A stretch of 64,000 nt of DNA from the NCBI RefSeq assembly GCF_016909495.1, contig NZ_JAFBFW010000006.1, positions 372,001 to 436,000 on the forward strand, read 5' to 3'. This document shows, piece after piece, positions 32,773 to 43,444 of this stretch; within the stretch, counting starts at the first letter, position 1; the number at the start of each line of letters is the position of its first letter. Made by a program: the position numbers and the translations under genes. Source of the stretch: Pantoea coffeiphila (GTDB taxonomy: Bacteria > Pseudomonadota > Gammaproteobacteria > Enterobacterales > Enterobacteriaceae). The notes under the pieces were generated by a model that worked only from the letters and a program-made list of their open reading frames with translations, was not told where the DNA came from and did not search any database.

Positions 32773-34407
32773 TTAATGCAGGCTTTCTTCCTTCAAATCA
32801 ATCGCCCTCAGCGCCTGCTGGAAGGTTGTGTCGGTGATGTTCCGTGCACGCTTGAGCCGGAACAGCTCGGCGCGCTGGGCCACGATCGCCTCGCGCTGCA
32901 TCTCTTTCTCAATCCGTGCACGCATTTTCAGCTCCTGGCCCACATCGTTTCGATCGTCGCTGTCGTTATAGTGCAGGCGACGCTGGTAGGTTTCCAGCAG
33001 CAGGTTTCCGGCATCTGCCCGCATCGCTTCTTCTTCCGGATCGTCAACGGGCTGGCTGAGCAGTTCGTTCAGGCGGGCAATCGCCGCTTCGGTCAGCGCC
33101 GCGCCTATTGCCCCCTTGCCTGAATCATGCGGTAAGTCATCGGCCAGGTAAGAAGTCATGATCGGCAGGCCGATTGCCGCAACGATTAGCGACAGGAGGA
33201 TCACCGACATGGAAAGGAAAATCAGCAGATCCCGTCCCGGGAACGGTGAGCCATCGGTGAGCACCACCGGCAGCGTCAGGATACCGGCAAGGGTAATTGA
33301 ACCTTTCACCCCGGCCAGCGCCATCACCGCCATCGCGCTGAACTGTGGGCGGCTGGTGACCACTTTGCCCTTACGCTTCTGGCGAAACACCGTCAGCGTA
33401 ATGGACAGCCATACCCAGCAGAAGCGCATGGCACCCAGCGCCAGGGTAATCACTACCGCATACAGCAGCAGATACCAGGGGGAGGAGACGCCCGCCTGGC
33501 TGGCAACGTCCGGCAGCGTTTGCAACATGCGGGGAAGCTGCTCACCGAGCATCAGGAAGATCATCCCGTTCAGAATGGTCTGTAACATGTTCCATACCGC
33601 GCTGCTTTTCATGCGTGTGGCAGGCAGACGCGGACCGGAGAGCTGCTCGTAGTGCATGGCAATCCCGGCGGCAACCGCGGCCAGAATGCCCGACACGTGG
33701 AAGCTTTCAGCCAGAATGTAGGCGGCAAACGGGATGAGAATACTGATCAGGATCTGTATTGCCGGTTCTTCACGGGTGCGTTTGATCAGGAAGTTATTGC
33801 ACTTGCCGGTGGCCCAGACCACCACCAGCCCACTGAGGATGCCGCCGATGGCCATCACGGCAAAACGCGTAACGGCATCGCTGGCTGAAAAACTGCCGGT
33901 CAGTACGGCGGCGACGGCAAAGTTAAACGCCACCAGTCCCGAAGCATCATTGAGCAGCGATTCGCCCTCAAGGATATGCCCCATTCGGGAGGGCAGCGGC
34001 GAGCTGGCGGTCATCGCCGATACGGCGACCGGGTCCGTCGGTGACAGAATCGCCGCCAGCGCAAACCCGGCCGCTACGGTAATTGCCGGGATCAGCCAGT
34101 GAATAAACAAACCGATACCGATAATAGTAAACAGCACCAGCCCGATGGCCAGCGACAGAATAGGTTTTAAATCGCTGAAAAAGGCATCCTTCGGGATGCG
34201 CCAGCCGTCAAGAAACAGCAGAGGAGGAATAAACAGCAGCAGAAAAATGTGGGGATCAAAATCGACCTGAAAACCGCTGGCTGCCAGCGCCGCACCGGCC
34301 GCAATCTGGATCAGCGGCAGCGGGATTTTGGCGGAAAGCAGGTGAGAGATAAACACAGTAACAACAATGGCCATCATAAAAACTAATACAATGGTGATCA
34401 GTGACAT
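32773..34407 (-). CDS. yjcE: CPA1-family Na+/H+ antiporter, YjcE-like
   Basis: A 544-residue antiporter, the same size as E. coli YjcE. About twelve hydrophobic segments are followed by a hydrophilic C-terminal domain of some 120 residues. Family motifs include LLFIPPLLFLDGWRIPK, ILSPTDPVAVSAM and ILEGESLLNDASGLVAFNFA, with the paired acidic residues of the transport site. It exchanges monovalent cations for protons across the inner membrane. Monocistronic, convergent with the MocR gene. Confidence 0.85.
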   Translation of the reverse strand: MSLITIVLVFMMAIVVTVFISHLLSAKIPLPLIQIAAGAALAASGFQVDFDPHIFLLLFIPPLLFLDGWRIPKDAFFSDLKPILSLAIGLVLFTIIGIGLFIHWLIPAITVAAGFALAAILSPTDPVAVSAMTASSPLPSRMGHILEGESLLNDASGLVAFNFAVAAVLTGSFSASDAVTRFAVMAIGGILSGLVVVWATGKCNNFLIKRTREEPAIQILISILIPFAAYILAESFHVSGILAAVAAGIAMHYEQLSGPRLPATRMKSSAVWNMLQTILNGMIFLMLGEQLPRMLQTLPDVASQAGVSSPWYLLLYAVVITLALGAMRFCWVWLSITLTVFRQKRKGKVVTSRPQFSAMAVMALAGVKGSITLAGILTLPVVLTDGSPFPGRDLLIFLSMSVILLSLIVAAIGLPIMTSYLADDLPHDSGKGAIGAALTEAAIARLNELLSQPVDDPEEEAMRADAGNLLLETYQRRLHYNDSDDRNDVGQELKMRARIEKEMQREAIVAQRAELFRLKRARNITDTTFQQALRAIDLKEESLH

Positions 34408-34784
34408 TCGTAGCCTCCCCTTTTAGTAAAAATGGCGTCACGCATACAGACCATCTCCCTGGTTGAAATAAACAACAAAAAATGACTGATATTCACGGAA
34501 CAACGGTTCTCTCGTCATTGAATGAAGCGTCATTTTGGCTATCAGCCCGGAGGGATGATACAGGAAATATCCGATGCGAAAATGATGCATTCATGGCGCG
34601 CCGTGCGAGCGCTGCTCACGTGGTCAAAATACCCCCACTTTTGAAGGCGGTGATTTTTAACATCAGATGCGATAGTCAACCTATTAAGATTTTAACTGCG
34701 CATCGTTATCAGATATTTATCTTTCACAGTTTCCCCCCGCGCTGTTAATAATCGTAATAACTTAATTGTCTGGCGGTGGAACTC
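34408..34784. other. Intergenic control region of YjcE and the GNAT/ABC/LLM operon
   Basis: About 375 bp, AT-rich at both ends, between two divergent transcription units. No gene, riboswitch or clear operator was recognised. It must contain both promoters; an AT-rich stretch at 34740-34765 precedes the GNAT gene. Confidence 0.4.
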
Positions 34785-35345
34785 ATGACTGAACGTATTC
34801 GTTTAGCAAAAGCGGAAGAGGCAGAATTACTCCACGGATTATTGCAGCGCGCCTACGCGCCGCTTATTCCCCAGGGTATTCATTTCACCATTACCCGCTC
34901 CAGCGTGGAAGATGTTCGCGCGGTGATCGCCAGCGAATCAACCTTCGTGCTGGAAAATGAGGGGCGTCTGGTTGCCACGCTGACCGTCCGCTTTCCCTGG
35001 GCTGCCGACAGCAGGCAGATATCTCCGTGGCCCTTCCTGCACTGGTTTGCCGTCGATCCGGAGTTCAAAGGCCAGGGCTTCGGCAGCCGGATTATCCGTT
35101 ACGTTGAGGAAAGCTTCCTGCGCGATACGCTGAAATCCCCGGCGGTTTACCTGGCGACGGCAATTAAACATCCGTGGCTGTCGCAGCTCTATTTACGCCG
35201 TGGCTATCAGCCGTTTCATCGTGCGGTCAATCCGCTGGGCGTAGAGCTGGTTTATTTAACCCGCGTGCTCGATCAGCAGCGCTATCAGCAGGCGAAAATT
35301 AAAGAGTACGTACACGATTTTATTGAAAACTCACTGACTGCTTAG
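34785..35345 (+). CDS. GNAT-family N-acetyltransferase
   Basis: A 186-residue GNAT protein. The acetyl-CoA-binding motif A is FAVDPEFKGQGFGSRIIRYVEE near residues 88-109, followed by LATAIKHPWLSQLYLRRGYQPF. A GTG codon opens the frame at 34776, but ATG at 34785 has GGTGGA upstream. First gene of an operon with a dipeptide-type ABC importer and an LLM monooxygenase. It may acetylate the imported substrate or an amine product (inference). Confidence 0.82.
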   Translation: MTERIRLAKAEEAELLHGLLQRAYAPLIPQGIHFTITRSSVEDVRAVIASESTFVLENEGRLVATLTVRFPWAADSRQISPWPFLHWFAVDPEFKGQGFGSRIIRYVEESFLRDTLKSPAVYLATAIKHPWLSQLYLRRGYQPFHRAVNPLGVELVYLTRVLDQQRYQQAKIKEYVHDFIENSLTA

Positions 35346-35373
35346 TCGTCTTTATTACCTTTCTGGGAAAACT

Positions 35374-36993
35374 ATGCGCTTAAATAATAAAGTGGCCATG
35401 ATGGCTACGGTATCGCTGTTGGCTTTATCCGTCTCATCGGCATTTGCCGCCGCTGAACCCCGCGCGGGCGGCACCCTGACGTGGGGGGTTGAAACCGAAC
35501 CTAAACCGTTAAATCCTCAACTGAATGGTCAGTCAAAAGCCGAGCTGATCCTGCGCGTAGCCTATGAATCACTGCTGGCACGTAATGCCGACGGCAGCTT
35601 CGTTCCGTGGCTCGCGGAAAGTTACCGCGTGGAGCAGGACGGCAAGCGCATTATTTTCACCCTGCGCCCGGATGTAAAATTCTCCGACGGGGCTAAATTG
35701 AATGCTGAAGCGGTGGCAGAAAACTTCCGCCATATCCAGGACCCGTCCTACTGCGCGGGTTCCAGTCTTTGCGCGTTAAGCCGCCATATTGACAGCATCG
35801 AGACCCCGGATGAACGTACCGTGGTACTGAATCTCAAGGCGGGTTACTCACCGTTCCTCGCCTTTGCCGCCGGTCTGAAACTGATTTCACCGAAATCCTG
35901 GCAGTCGCCGGATCTGAAAGCGGGCGGCGCTTCCGTGGCCGGAACCGGGCCGTTTATCCTGCAGCGTTATGAAAAAGGCCAGCAGATTGTCTTTGTGAAG
36001 AACCCGGAATACAACTGGGCACCGGCCAACGCCGCCCATCAGGGACCGGCGTATCTGGATGGCGTGACCTATCGCTTCCTGCCGGAATCCTCAGTGCGCG
36101 TGGGAGCGCTGCTCTCCGGCCAGGTTGATGCGATTGAAGGCGTTTCCGGTAACGATGCCGGTGAGTTTAAAAACAATCCGGACTTCACCTATCAGCACGC
36201 GCTAAATACCGGTACGCCGTACTCGCTGTTCCTCAACGTGGAATACGGCCCGACGCAAGAACTCAAAGTGCGCCAGGCATTGTTACAGGGGCTGGACGTG
36301 GCGCCGATCCTGCAATCCATCTATCGCGGCGAACGCACCCGCGCCTGGGGCATTACCTCCCCGGTCGATCCGCTGTACACCAACGGTGTCGAGGGCAAAT
36401 ACGGTAATAACCCGGAGCTGGGCAATAAACTGCTGGATGAAGCGGGCTGGAACACGCGTGATGCCGACGGTTTCCGCACTAAGGACGGCCAGCGCCTGAG
36501 TATTGAAATCATTCAGGCGCAGGCGACGGTGCGCGATCAGCGCGATGTGCTGCTCCAGGCCATTCAGGCGCAGGCCCGCCAGCGTCTGGGCGTGGAGCTG
36601 AAGCTGCGCTACGTGGACTCCGGCACGTATACGGAACTGCGCAACAGCGGCCAGTTTGGTTCCATCGCCAACTCGAATACCGAAACCGACGGCATTGACA
36701 TTGAAAACCACTATCTGCCGGTGAATGCAGGCGGTGCTATCAACTACAGCCGCACGTCCGATCCGGCGATCCTGCCGCTGCTGAAAGGCGCTTCCGCGAC
36801 CGCTGATGTTCCGGCTCGCCGTGGCTTCTACGCGCAGTTACAGCAGCTGGCGATTATCGACCGGGCCGTGGCGATCCCGCTGTACGAGCCGGAAGATCAG
36901 ATTGCCGCCGCCAGCTACGTCCACGGTATTGGCTTCCGTCCATTTAAACAGATGCCGGAAAACGCCTATAGCGTCTGGCTGAGCGAACATTAA
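35374..36993 (+). CDS. Periplasmic substrate-binding protein (SBP family 5, dipeptide/nickel type)
   Basis: A 539-residue binding protein with a signal peptide ending near AFA-A (residue about 25). The mature start PRAGGTLTWGVETEPKPLNPQLNGQSKAELILRVAYESLL and FTLRPDVKFSDGAKLNAEAVAENF are the family 5 signature regions. Probably related to the binding-protein family I recall as KPN_01854. Binds the substrate for the permeases at 37004 and 38003. Ligand unknown. Confidence 0.88.
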   Translation: MRLNNKVAMMATVSLLALSVSSAFAAAEPRAGGTLTWGVETEPKPLNPQLNGQSKAELILRVAYESLLARNADGSFVPWLAESYRVEQDGKRIIFTLRPDVKFSDGAKLNAEAVAENFRHIQDPSYCAGSSLCALSRHIDSIETPDERTVVLNLKAGYSPFLAFAAGLKLISPKSWQSPDLKAGGASVAGTGPFILQRYEKGQQIVFVKNPEYNWAPANAAHQGPAYLDGVTYRFLPESSVRVGALLSGQVDAIEGVSGNDAGEFKNNPDFTYQHALNTGTPYSLFLNVEYGPTQELKVRQALLQGLDVAPILQSIYRGERTRAWGITSPVDPLYTNGVEGKYGNNPELGNKLLDEAGWNTRDADGFRTKDGQRLSIEIIQAQATVRDQRDVLLQAIQAQARQRLGVELKLRYVDSGTYTELRNSGQFGSIANSNTETDGIDIENHYLPVNAGGAINYSRTSDPAILPLLKGASATADVPARRGFYAQLQQLAIIDRAVAIPLYEPEDQIAAASYVHGIGFRPFKQMPENAYSVWLSEH

Positions 36994-37003
36994 CAGGTGA
37001 GCC

Positions 37004-37999
37004 ATGAGTAGCGAAACCACCCCCCTGATTAAAAGCGTCGGGCAACCACGACCGAAGTCGTCATCATCGCTGACCTGGCGTATTGCCGGGCGTATCGGCG
37101 GCGGCGTGATGGTGCTGTGGGCAGCCGTCAGCCTGTCGTTCATTGCCGTCTGGCTGGCCCCGGGTGATATCGTCAGCCTGCTGGTCGGTGAACAGGTGCG
37201 TACCCCGGCAATTGAGGCGGCTATCCGCGCTGAATGGGGGCTGGATCGCCCGCTGTGGCAGCAGTATCTCAGCTATCTGTGGCGCATCATGCACGGTGAT
37301 TTTGGTCGCTCCTACATGCTGAACGTGGACGTGGGCCAGCTGGTCACCTCGCAACTGCTGCCCACGCTGAAGCTGGCCGGTGCGGCGCTGCTGGTCAGTG
37401 TGGTGTTTGCGGTACTGGTTGCCGTTCTGACCGCGCACCGCCGCTGGGGACGCAGCGTTGCCAACGGACTGGAGCTGCTGCTGGCTTCCACTCCCTCTTT
37501 CTGGCTGGGGATTGTGCTGCTGTTTATCTTCAGCTTTACGCTGCGCTGGTTTCCGGTGGCCGGCGACCGCAATTTTGCCGCGCTGGTACTGCCCTCTCTG
37601 TCGCTGGGGCTGGCTCAGGGTGCGGTGGTGTCGCAGGTGCTGCGGCGCGGGCTGGAAGATGCACTGGACCAGCCCTTCTCCCTGACGCTGCGCGCCTGGG
37701 GGATTCACGGGGTGATCGTGCGCCTGCGCCATGCGCTACGGCATGCCGCACTGCCGGCGGTGACGCTGACCGGCTGGTTGGTGGGTGGCCTGTTGAGCGG
37801 CGCGGTGATCACCGAGCAGGTATTCAGCCGCCCGGGGCTCGGCAAGGTGACCGTTGATGCGGTGCTGGCAAAGGATATGCCGGTGGTGCTGGCCGTGGCG
37901 ATCCTCTCGGCGTTGGTTTATGTGGTGATGAGCACGCTGGTCGATATTCTCGGCCTGCTGATCGATCCGCGCCTGCGCAGCCAGGCAGATAAGGAGTAA
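37004..37999 (+). CDS. Dipeptide-type ABC permease (DppB-like)
   Basis: A 331-residue permease with six hydrophobic segments. It has an N-terminal cytosolic stretch of about 25 residues, the periplasmic loop APGDIVSLLVGEQVRTPAIEAAIRAEWGLDRPLWQQYLSYL, typical of DppB, and the EAA loop DALDQPFSLTLRAWGIHGVIVRLRHALRHAALP. AGGTGAG precedes the ATG. The stop is 3 bp before the next gene. Confidence 0.88.
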   Translation: MSSETTPLIKSVGQPRPKSSSSLTWRIAGRIGGGVMVLWAAVSLSFIAVWLAPGDIVSLLVGEQVRTPAIEAAIRAEWGLDRPLWQQYLSYLWRIMHGDFGRSYMLNVDVGQLVTSQLLPTLKLAGAALLVSVVFAVLVAVLTAHRRWGRSVANGLELLLASTPSFWLGIVLLFIFSFTLRWFPVAGDRNFAALVLPSLSLGLAQGAVVSQVLRRGLEDALDQPFSLTLRAWGIHGVIVRLRHALRHAALPAVTLTGWLVGGLLSGAVITEQVFSRPGLGKVTVDAVLAKDMPVVLAVAILSALVYVVMSTLVDILGLLIDPRLRSQADKE

Positions 38000-38002
38000 G
38001 CG

Positions 38003-38842
38003 ATGTCTACGATGTTGATAATCCTCCGCCAGCCGCGACGCATTCCCTTTGCTCTGCTGCTGTCCTTTATTTTTCTTGCCGTGCTGGCGCTGGCCGCCGC
38101 GTTCCCCGCCTGGCTGGCTCCGGGCGATCCGCTGCTGGCCGATCCGTTAAACGCCATGCAGCCGCCGTCCTGGCAGCACTGGCTGGGGACCGATCAGCTG
38201 GGTCGCGATCTGCTTAGTCGGGTAATTTACGGCAGCCGCTACTCTCTGCTGATTTCGGTGGCGGCTATCGGTCTGGCCCTGGTTGTCGGCACCGCGCTGG
38301 GGCTGCTGGCCGGGCTGGCGCGCGGCGTGGTGGATGAAGTGATTGGCCGCACGGTGGATGTGATCTCCGCTTTCCCCGACCTGCTGCTGGCTCTGATGCT
38401 GATCGCCTTCACCGGTCCCGGAACCACGAATCTGATTATCGCGCTGGGCGTGGCGTCTGTTCCCCGCTTTGCCCGTGTGGTGCGTGCGCAGACCTTTCTG
38501 ATTGCCCGCTCCGGCTACGTTGAACAGGCACGTACATTCGGCCAGCCCTGGCCGGTGCTGGTGTGGCGGCACGTGCTGCCACACGCCATTGCTCAGGTTC
38601 CGGCGCTGGCAACCCTCGGTCTCGGTACGGCGATTATTGGTACGGCGGGATTAAGTTTCCTTGGTATGGGCCCACAGCCGCCGACGGCGGAATGGGGACT
38701 GATGCTGGCCGAGGGGCGTAACTATCTGCGTAACGCCTGGTGGACCGGCGTCTGGCCCGGTGTGGCGATAACCCTGACGGTGGTGGCGGTGAGTATCGTT
38801 GGCCGCCACTGGCAGGCTCGATTTGAAGGAAAACAGCGATGA
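38003..38842 (+). CDS. Dipeptide-type ABC permease (DppC-like)
   Basis: A 279-residue permease with the N-terminal helix and WLGTDQLGRDLLSRVIYGSRYSLLISV motif diagnostic of DppC proteins, and the EAA loop YVEQARTFGQPWPVLVWRHVLPHAIAQ. AAGGAG precedes the ATG. The stop overlaps the ATPase start by 4 bp. Confidence 0.88.
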   Translation: MSTMLIILRQPRRIPFALLLSFIFLAVLALAAAFPAWLAPGDPLLADPLNAMQPPSWQHWLGTDQLGRDLLSRVIYGSRYSLLISVAAIGLALVVGTALGLLAGLARGVVDEVIGRTVDVISAFPDLLLALMLIAFTGPGTTNLIIALGVASVPRFARVVRAQTFLIARSGYVEQARTFGQPWPVLVWRHVLPHAIAQVPALATLGLGTAIIGTAGLSFLGMGPQPPTAEWGLMLAEGRNYLRNAWWTGVWPGVAITLTVVAVSIVGRHWQARFEGKQR

Positions 38843-40437
38843 CCGCGATTGTCGATATTCAAAATCTCTCGATTCGTTTTGGCGCTCAGACGGTGGTTGA
38901 CGGGCTTGACCTCAGCATTTACCCGGGTGAGTCGGTGGCGCTGGTTGGCGAGTCGGGGTCGGGTAAAACCGTTACCGCCCGCGCGCTGCTGGGGCTTCAG
39001 GCGAAGGGCGCATCGATCGAGGCCGATCGTTTCACGATTCAGGGGCAGCCCGCGCTGGGAAACCGCGAGCGCGACTGGCGTCAGGTGCGCGGCCGGGAGA
39101 TTGGCTATGTTCTGCAGGATGCGCTGGTCTCGCTGGACCCGCTGCGAACGGTGGGTCAACAGCTGGCCGACGCGCTGAAGGCCAGCGGCCGGGTTTCCCC
39201 CCGCGATATTCCGGCTCACAGCCTGCAGCTGCTGCATGAAGCGGGCATGGCCGATGCACAACAGCGGCTGGCGGTCTACCCGCATCAACTTTCCGGCGGG
39301 CTGCGCCAGCGTGTACTGATCGCCTGCGCGCTGGCCGGGCAGCCCGCGCTGCTGATTGCCGATGAGCCGACCACCGCGCTGGATATGACGGTACAAAAAC
39401 AGATCCTGACGCTGCTCCGGCGGCGGCGGGAAAACGGCCAGGCGCTGCTGCTGATTAGTCACGATCTGGCGGTGGTGGCCGAGCTGGCCGATCGCGTGCT
39501 GGTGATGCGTGACGGTAAGGTGGTGGAAAGCGGTGAAACCCGGCAGGTGTTAACCGCGCCACAGCATCCGTGGACCCGCCGACTGCTGCGCGCCATTCCA
39601 ACGCCGCAGACGCGCGGCTTCCGACTCGCCAGTGAACGCTCGCAGGCGCTGCCTCCCCGCCCGGCGGTCAGCGGTGAACCGCTGGTCAACGTCAGCAACG
39701 TACATAAATACTACGGCGATCGCCACGTGGTGAATAACGTCTCTTTCCAGCTGCGCGCCGGTGAAACATTAGGCGTGGTGGGCGAATCCGGCTCGGGCAA
39801 AAGCTCGCTGGCGCGGCTGTTGCTCGGACTGAGTGAGCCGCAGCGCGGTAGCATTGATATTGCCGGTGAGCGCTGGAGCCAACAGCCGGAAACGCTGCGC
39901 CGCAGCCGCCGCGCAGGGCTTCAGCTGATCGCGCAGGACCCACTCAGCTCCTTCGACCCGCGTTACAACGTTGAACGGCTGATTGGCGAGAGTCTGGATA
40001 CCGCCGGAATCGTCGGCGCGGCACGTCGTCAGCGCGTGCTACAGCTGCTGGATGAGGTCAGCCTCAGCCATAAATTACTGCATCGCTATCCGCGTGAACT
40101 GTCCGGCGGGCAGCGTCAGCGCGTGGCGATTGCCCGTGCCTTTGCGCCGAACCCTGCGCTACTGGTGGCCGATGAGCCGGTCAGCGCGCTGGATGTCTCG
40201 GTGCAGGCGCAGATCCTCGATCTGCTGGCCGATATGCAAACTGAACATCGTACCGCCCTGCTGTTTATTTCCCACGATCTGGGGGTGATTCACCATCTTG
40301 CCGACCGGGTGCTGGTGATGAAAGAAGGGCGGATTGTCGAAAGCGGGGATGTGGAGCAGGTATTTAAGCACCCTGTTCATCCCTGGACGCAACAGCTACT
40401 TGATGCGCTGCCGGCGATGCCCGGCCGCGCTGCCTGA
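38839..40437 (+). CDS. Dipeptide-type ABC ATPase with two fused nucleotide-binding domains
   Basis: A 532-residue DppD-DppF fusion. Domain 1 has Walker A GESGSGKT near residue 36, LSGGLRQR and Walker [13 protein letters not shown]. Domain 2 has GESGSGKSS near residue 315, LSGGQRQR and [12 protein letters not shown]. Signature and Walker residues are intact in both, so both halves should hydrolyse ATP. Coupled to DppC-like gene by a 4-bp overlap and followed 17 bp later by the LLM gene. Confidence 0.9.
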   Translation: MTAIVDIQNLSIRFGAQTVVDGLDLSIYPGESVALVGESGSGKTVTARALLGLQAKGASIEADRFTIQGQPALGNRERDWRQVRGREIGYVLQDALVSLDPLRTVGQQLADALKASGRVSPRDIPAHSLQLLHEAGMADAQQRLAVYPHQLSGGLRQRVLIACALAGQPALLIADEPTTALDMTVQKQILTLLRRRRENGQALLLISHDLAVVAELADRVLVMRDGKVVESGETRQVLTAPQHPWTRRLLRAIPTPQTRGFRLASERSQALPPRPAVSGEPLVNVSNVHKYYGDRHVVNNVSFQLRAGETLGVVGESGSGKSSLARLLLGLSEPQRGSIDIAGERWSQQPETLRRSRRAGLQLIAQDPLSSFDPRYNVERLIGESLDTAGIVGAARRQRVLQLLDEVSLSHKLLHRYPRELSGGQRQRVAIARAFAPNPALLVADEPVSALDVSVQAQILDLLADMQTEHRTALLFISHDLGVIHHLADRVLVMKEGRIVESGDVEQVFKHPVHPWTQQLLDALPAMPGRAA

Positions 40438-40454
40438 GATAAAGGAGCACTATC

Positions 40455-41795
40455 ATGAGTCAGACCCAATCCCAGCTGCGTCTGGGTGCGATTATTCAGG
40501 GGCCTTCCGGCAATATGTCCGCGTGGCGTCACCCTGAAGCGCAGAGCGATGCCAGTATTAACGTTGAATTTGTGCAGAAGCTGGCAAAACAGGCGGAGCA
40601 GGCAAAATTCGATTTCCTGTTTGTTGCCGACGGCCTGTACATCAACGCCCAGTCGATACCGCATTTCCTCAACCGCTTCGAGCCGATCACCCTGCTCTCC
40701 GCACTGGCGCTGGTGACGAATAAAATCGGACTGGTTGCCACGTTATCCACCTCCTACAGCGAGCCGTTTACCGTGGCGCGGCAGTTTGCCAGCCTCGATC
40801 AGCTGAGCGGCGGTCGGGTGGGCTGGAACGTGGTGACTTCACCGCTGGAAGGCTCGGCGAAGAACTTTTCCCGCGATCGTCATCCTGAACACGACGAGCG
40901 CTATCGCATTGCCAGCGAGTACCTGCAGGTGGCGAAGGGGCTGTGGGATTCATGGGAGGCCGATGCCTTTGTTCGCAACAAGCAGACGGGGGAATTCTTT
41001 GACGCCAGCAAACTGCACACCCTGAACCACAAGGGCCATTACTTCTCCGTGCAGGGGCCGCTTAACGTTGGGCGTTCGCCGCAGGGCCGACCGGTGATCT
41101 TCCAGGCCGGGGCGTCGGATGCCGGTAAGGCTTTTGCCGCCGAAACGGCCGATGGCATCTACACCCGCCAGGAAACGCCGGAACTGGCGCGGGCGTTCCG
41201 TGAAGACGTGCGCCGCCAGCTGGTGGCACGCGGCCGCAGCGCCGATGATATTCGCGTGTTCCAGGGGATCAGCGTGATTATCGGCGAGGATGAGGCGCAG
41301 GCTGAGGAACGCTACCAGCAAACCGCCCAGCTGGTGACGGTGGAAAAAGCGCTGGAGTATCTGGGCCGCTACTTCGAACACTACGATTTCAGCCAGCATC
41401 CGCTGGATGAACCGTTCCCGGATATTGGCGATCTCGGCCAGAACAGTTTCCGCAGTACCACCGACACCATCAAGCGCGATGCCCGCGAGCGTGGCCTGAC
41501 CCTGCGTCAGACGGCGCTGGAGGCGGCAACGCCAAGGCCGGGCTTCTTCGGCACGGCGGAACAGGTTGCCGACGGGCTGGAGCACTGGTTCCGTTCCGGT
41601 GCAGCGGATGGCTTTATCGTACGCGGCGGTACACCGACCGCTTTTGATGATTTTGTTGAACAGGTGATTCCGATCCTGCAGCAGCGCGGACTGTATCGCA
41701 CCGAGTACGAGGGCAACACGCTGCGTGAAAACCTTGGTCTGAGCGAGCCGGAAAATCAGTTTGCTGTGCAGGAGCAGCAGGCGCTGAGCGCCTGA
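40455..41795 (+). CDS. LLM-class FMN-dependent monooxygenase (NtaA/SnaA/DszA family)
   Basis: A 446-residue bacterial luciferase-like monooxygenase. It shows the family features [70 protein letters not shown] and an [11 protein letters not shown] segment. These enzymes use FMNH2 from a separate flavin reductase to cleave C-S or C-N bonds or to oxygenate imported organic compounds. No reductase gene is in the operon. AAGGAG precedes the ATG. Last gene of the importer operon, so it probably acts on the imported ligand in the cytoplasm. Confidence 0.88.
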   Translation: MSQTQSQLRLGAIIQGPSGNMSAWRHPEAQSDASINVEFVQKLAKQAEQAKFDFLFVADGLYINAQSIPHFLNRFEPITLLSALALVTNKIGLVATLSTSYSEPFTVARQFASLDQLSGGRVGWNVVTSPLEGSAKNFSRDRHPEHDERYRIASEYLQVAKGLWDSWEADAFVRNKQTGEFFDASKLHTLNHKGHYFSVQGPLNVGRSPQGRPVIFQAGASDAGKAFAAETADGIYTRQETPELARAFREDVRRQLVARGRSADDIRVFQGISVIIGEDEAQAEERYQQTAQLVTVEKALEYLGRYFEHYDFSQHPLDEPFPDIGDLGQNSFRSTTDTIKRDARERGLTLRQTALEAATPRPGFFGTAEQVADGLEHWFRSGAADGFIVRGGTPTAFDDFVEQVIPILQQRGLYRTEYEGNTLRENLGLSEPENQFAVQEQQALSA

Positions 41796-41814
41796 TCTGA
41801 CGCCTTCTTCCCCG

Positions 41815-41843
41815 TTGCCCGGCAGATCGCTTTTGCCGGGCAA
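41815..41843. terminator. Hairpin after the LLM operon; rest of gap to 42255 empty
   Basis: TTGCCCGGCA (41815-41824) pairs perfectly with TGCCGGGCAA (41834-41843), 20 bp after the LLM stop. There is no T run. The remaining 410 bp before the convergent hydrolase hold no gene or repeat that I recognise. Confidence 0.5.
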
Positions 41844-42255
41844 GAGAGGTAAGCATTCACACTGGAATACAGTAATCGTCTGTATCAAGGCTGCTGCCCT
41901 TATGCGACAGCCCGGTGCAGTGAAATTCAGCCGCTGCGAAAGTTGGCCAACGGTCATTCCGTCAGGTGCTGGCAGGCGGGGGAGTCAACATCGTTGCAGT
42001 AAATCCAATTGTTTTCCCTGGGGAATGTCGCCCGGGGAGGACGTACTGCACCTCGTCACACTTCCCGTCGCCCACCATTCAGCGAGGTTAAAAGAGCGTC
42101 ATATTGATCAAAATAGTTACAACATACAATATGCGCATCAAATCAATCAGCACATATCTGTAACTACAAAGCCTAAATCACGATCGGCAAAACATGTACC
42201 AGCTCAGCAGAAATTAAAGGGCTGAAACTGGCGCAGTTCCTTAAACGCCAACTGG

Positions 42256-43293
42256 TTATGACTCAACATGGCACCGCTGCCGGTGAATCCAGTCCGCCAC
42301 ACCTGGCAGCACTCCCGGGGCATAGGCTTTCTGTCCGAGCATCAAAAAAGCCCCCTGCTTCCACCAGGGCCACTGCGACGTCAGCTGATAATCGAACAGT
42401 GCACTCCGCAGCAATCCATGAGTTGCCCCGCTCACCTGCCGCAGGCATCTCGGCGTTTTCGCCGGCAGCGATTCTTTCCACCGTTCGACGGACTCATCGG
42501 AATCAACATTTCGGTCCGCTTCACCCATCAAAAGCAGAACTGGCGTGGTCATCTGGCGGATATCCTCACGGGCATCCGCCAGTGCATTCCGTCGCTCAAA
42601 ATCCTGCCGGTTACAGTGAGAAAGGCAGGGACGCTCCACTGCCTGGCGTGAATACTGTTTATCGAAAGCTTCTGTTTCATCGGCCAGCGCTTTTGCTATT
42701 TCACCGTCAGGCACGCCTTCCGACAGCAGCCTTTGCCGCATAAAATAAAAGCCCTGGCTACGCCAGTTAATCGCGGCCCCAATCAGCACGGCAAAATCCG
42801 CGCGGCTCTGACGACTGGCGCGCGGAACAACCCAGCCAGCCTGGGAAAATCCCAGAAAACCCACGGGACTATTTTGCAATTCGGGAAGCGCTTTCAACTT
42901 TTCCAGCGCCCGCGTGGCTTCATCGGCACGGTCGGCCATGGTTTGCGCCAGCCAGTTACCGCTGCTGCTACCTACGCCAGGTTTATCCCAGGAGAAAACC
43001 GCGATCCCCTGCGAGAGCAGATAATTCACCAGCGGCAGATAGCCCCCGGCCGACCAGCGATCCTGCGCACCATCCCCATGAACCAGCAGAACCACCGGCG
43101 GTGAAGATATGCCATCCGGCAACAGCAGCGTTCCATCCAGTCGGTCTGCGCCCTGGTTGAAAACAACATGGCGCTGCCGGGCAGAATCGGGCAGTTCAAA
43201 TGCCTGAAGCCTGCTCAGTACCGCTATTGTCATCACCATTAGCAATGCGATGACCGGGAGAACAATTCTCAACATCCATTTTCCGCGAGACAT
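42256..43293 (-). CDS. Membrane-anchored alpha/beta hydrolase
   Basis: A 345-residue hydrolase with an N-terminal membrane anchor or uncleaved signal (residues about 8-26). The nucleophile elbow is GFSQAG with Ser as nucleophile, preceded by the oxyanion-region motif VLLVHGDGAQDRW. The acid is probably Asp in LMGEADRNVD and the base His in GATHGLL. Active site should face the periplasm. Such proteins are esterases or peptidases of broad range; substrate unknown. Monocistronic. Confidence 0.78.
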   Translation of the reverse strand: MSRGKWMLRIVLPVIALLMVMTIAVLSRLQAFELPDSARQRHVVFNQGADRLDGTLLLPDGISSPPVVLLVHGDGAQDRWSAGGYLPLVNYLLSQGIAVFSWDKPGVGSSSGNWLAQTMADRADEATRALEKLKALPELQNSPVGFLGFSQAGWVVPRASRQSRADFAVLIGAAINWRSQGFYFMRQRLLSEGVPDGEIAKALADETEAFDKQYSRQAVERPCLSHCNRQDFERRNALADAREDIRQMTTPVLLLMGEADRNVDSDESVERWKESLPAKTPRCLRQVSGATHGLLRSALFDYQLTSQWPWWKQGAFLMLGQKAYAPGVLPGVADWIHRQRCHVES

Positions 43294-43444
43294 ATCATCC
43301 TTTCATATCCATGCCGACCGAATACTTTTCAAGTCGTTCCGTAGCCAGCGATGAGCTTCCCGACTGCGGGTTTCCTAATAAACTGGATATAACACTAGCA
43401 GGATCGTTCACGATCCTCAAAATGTATGGTCAGTGCCGGTGTCT

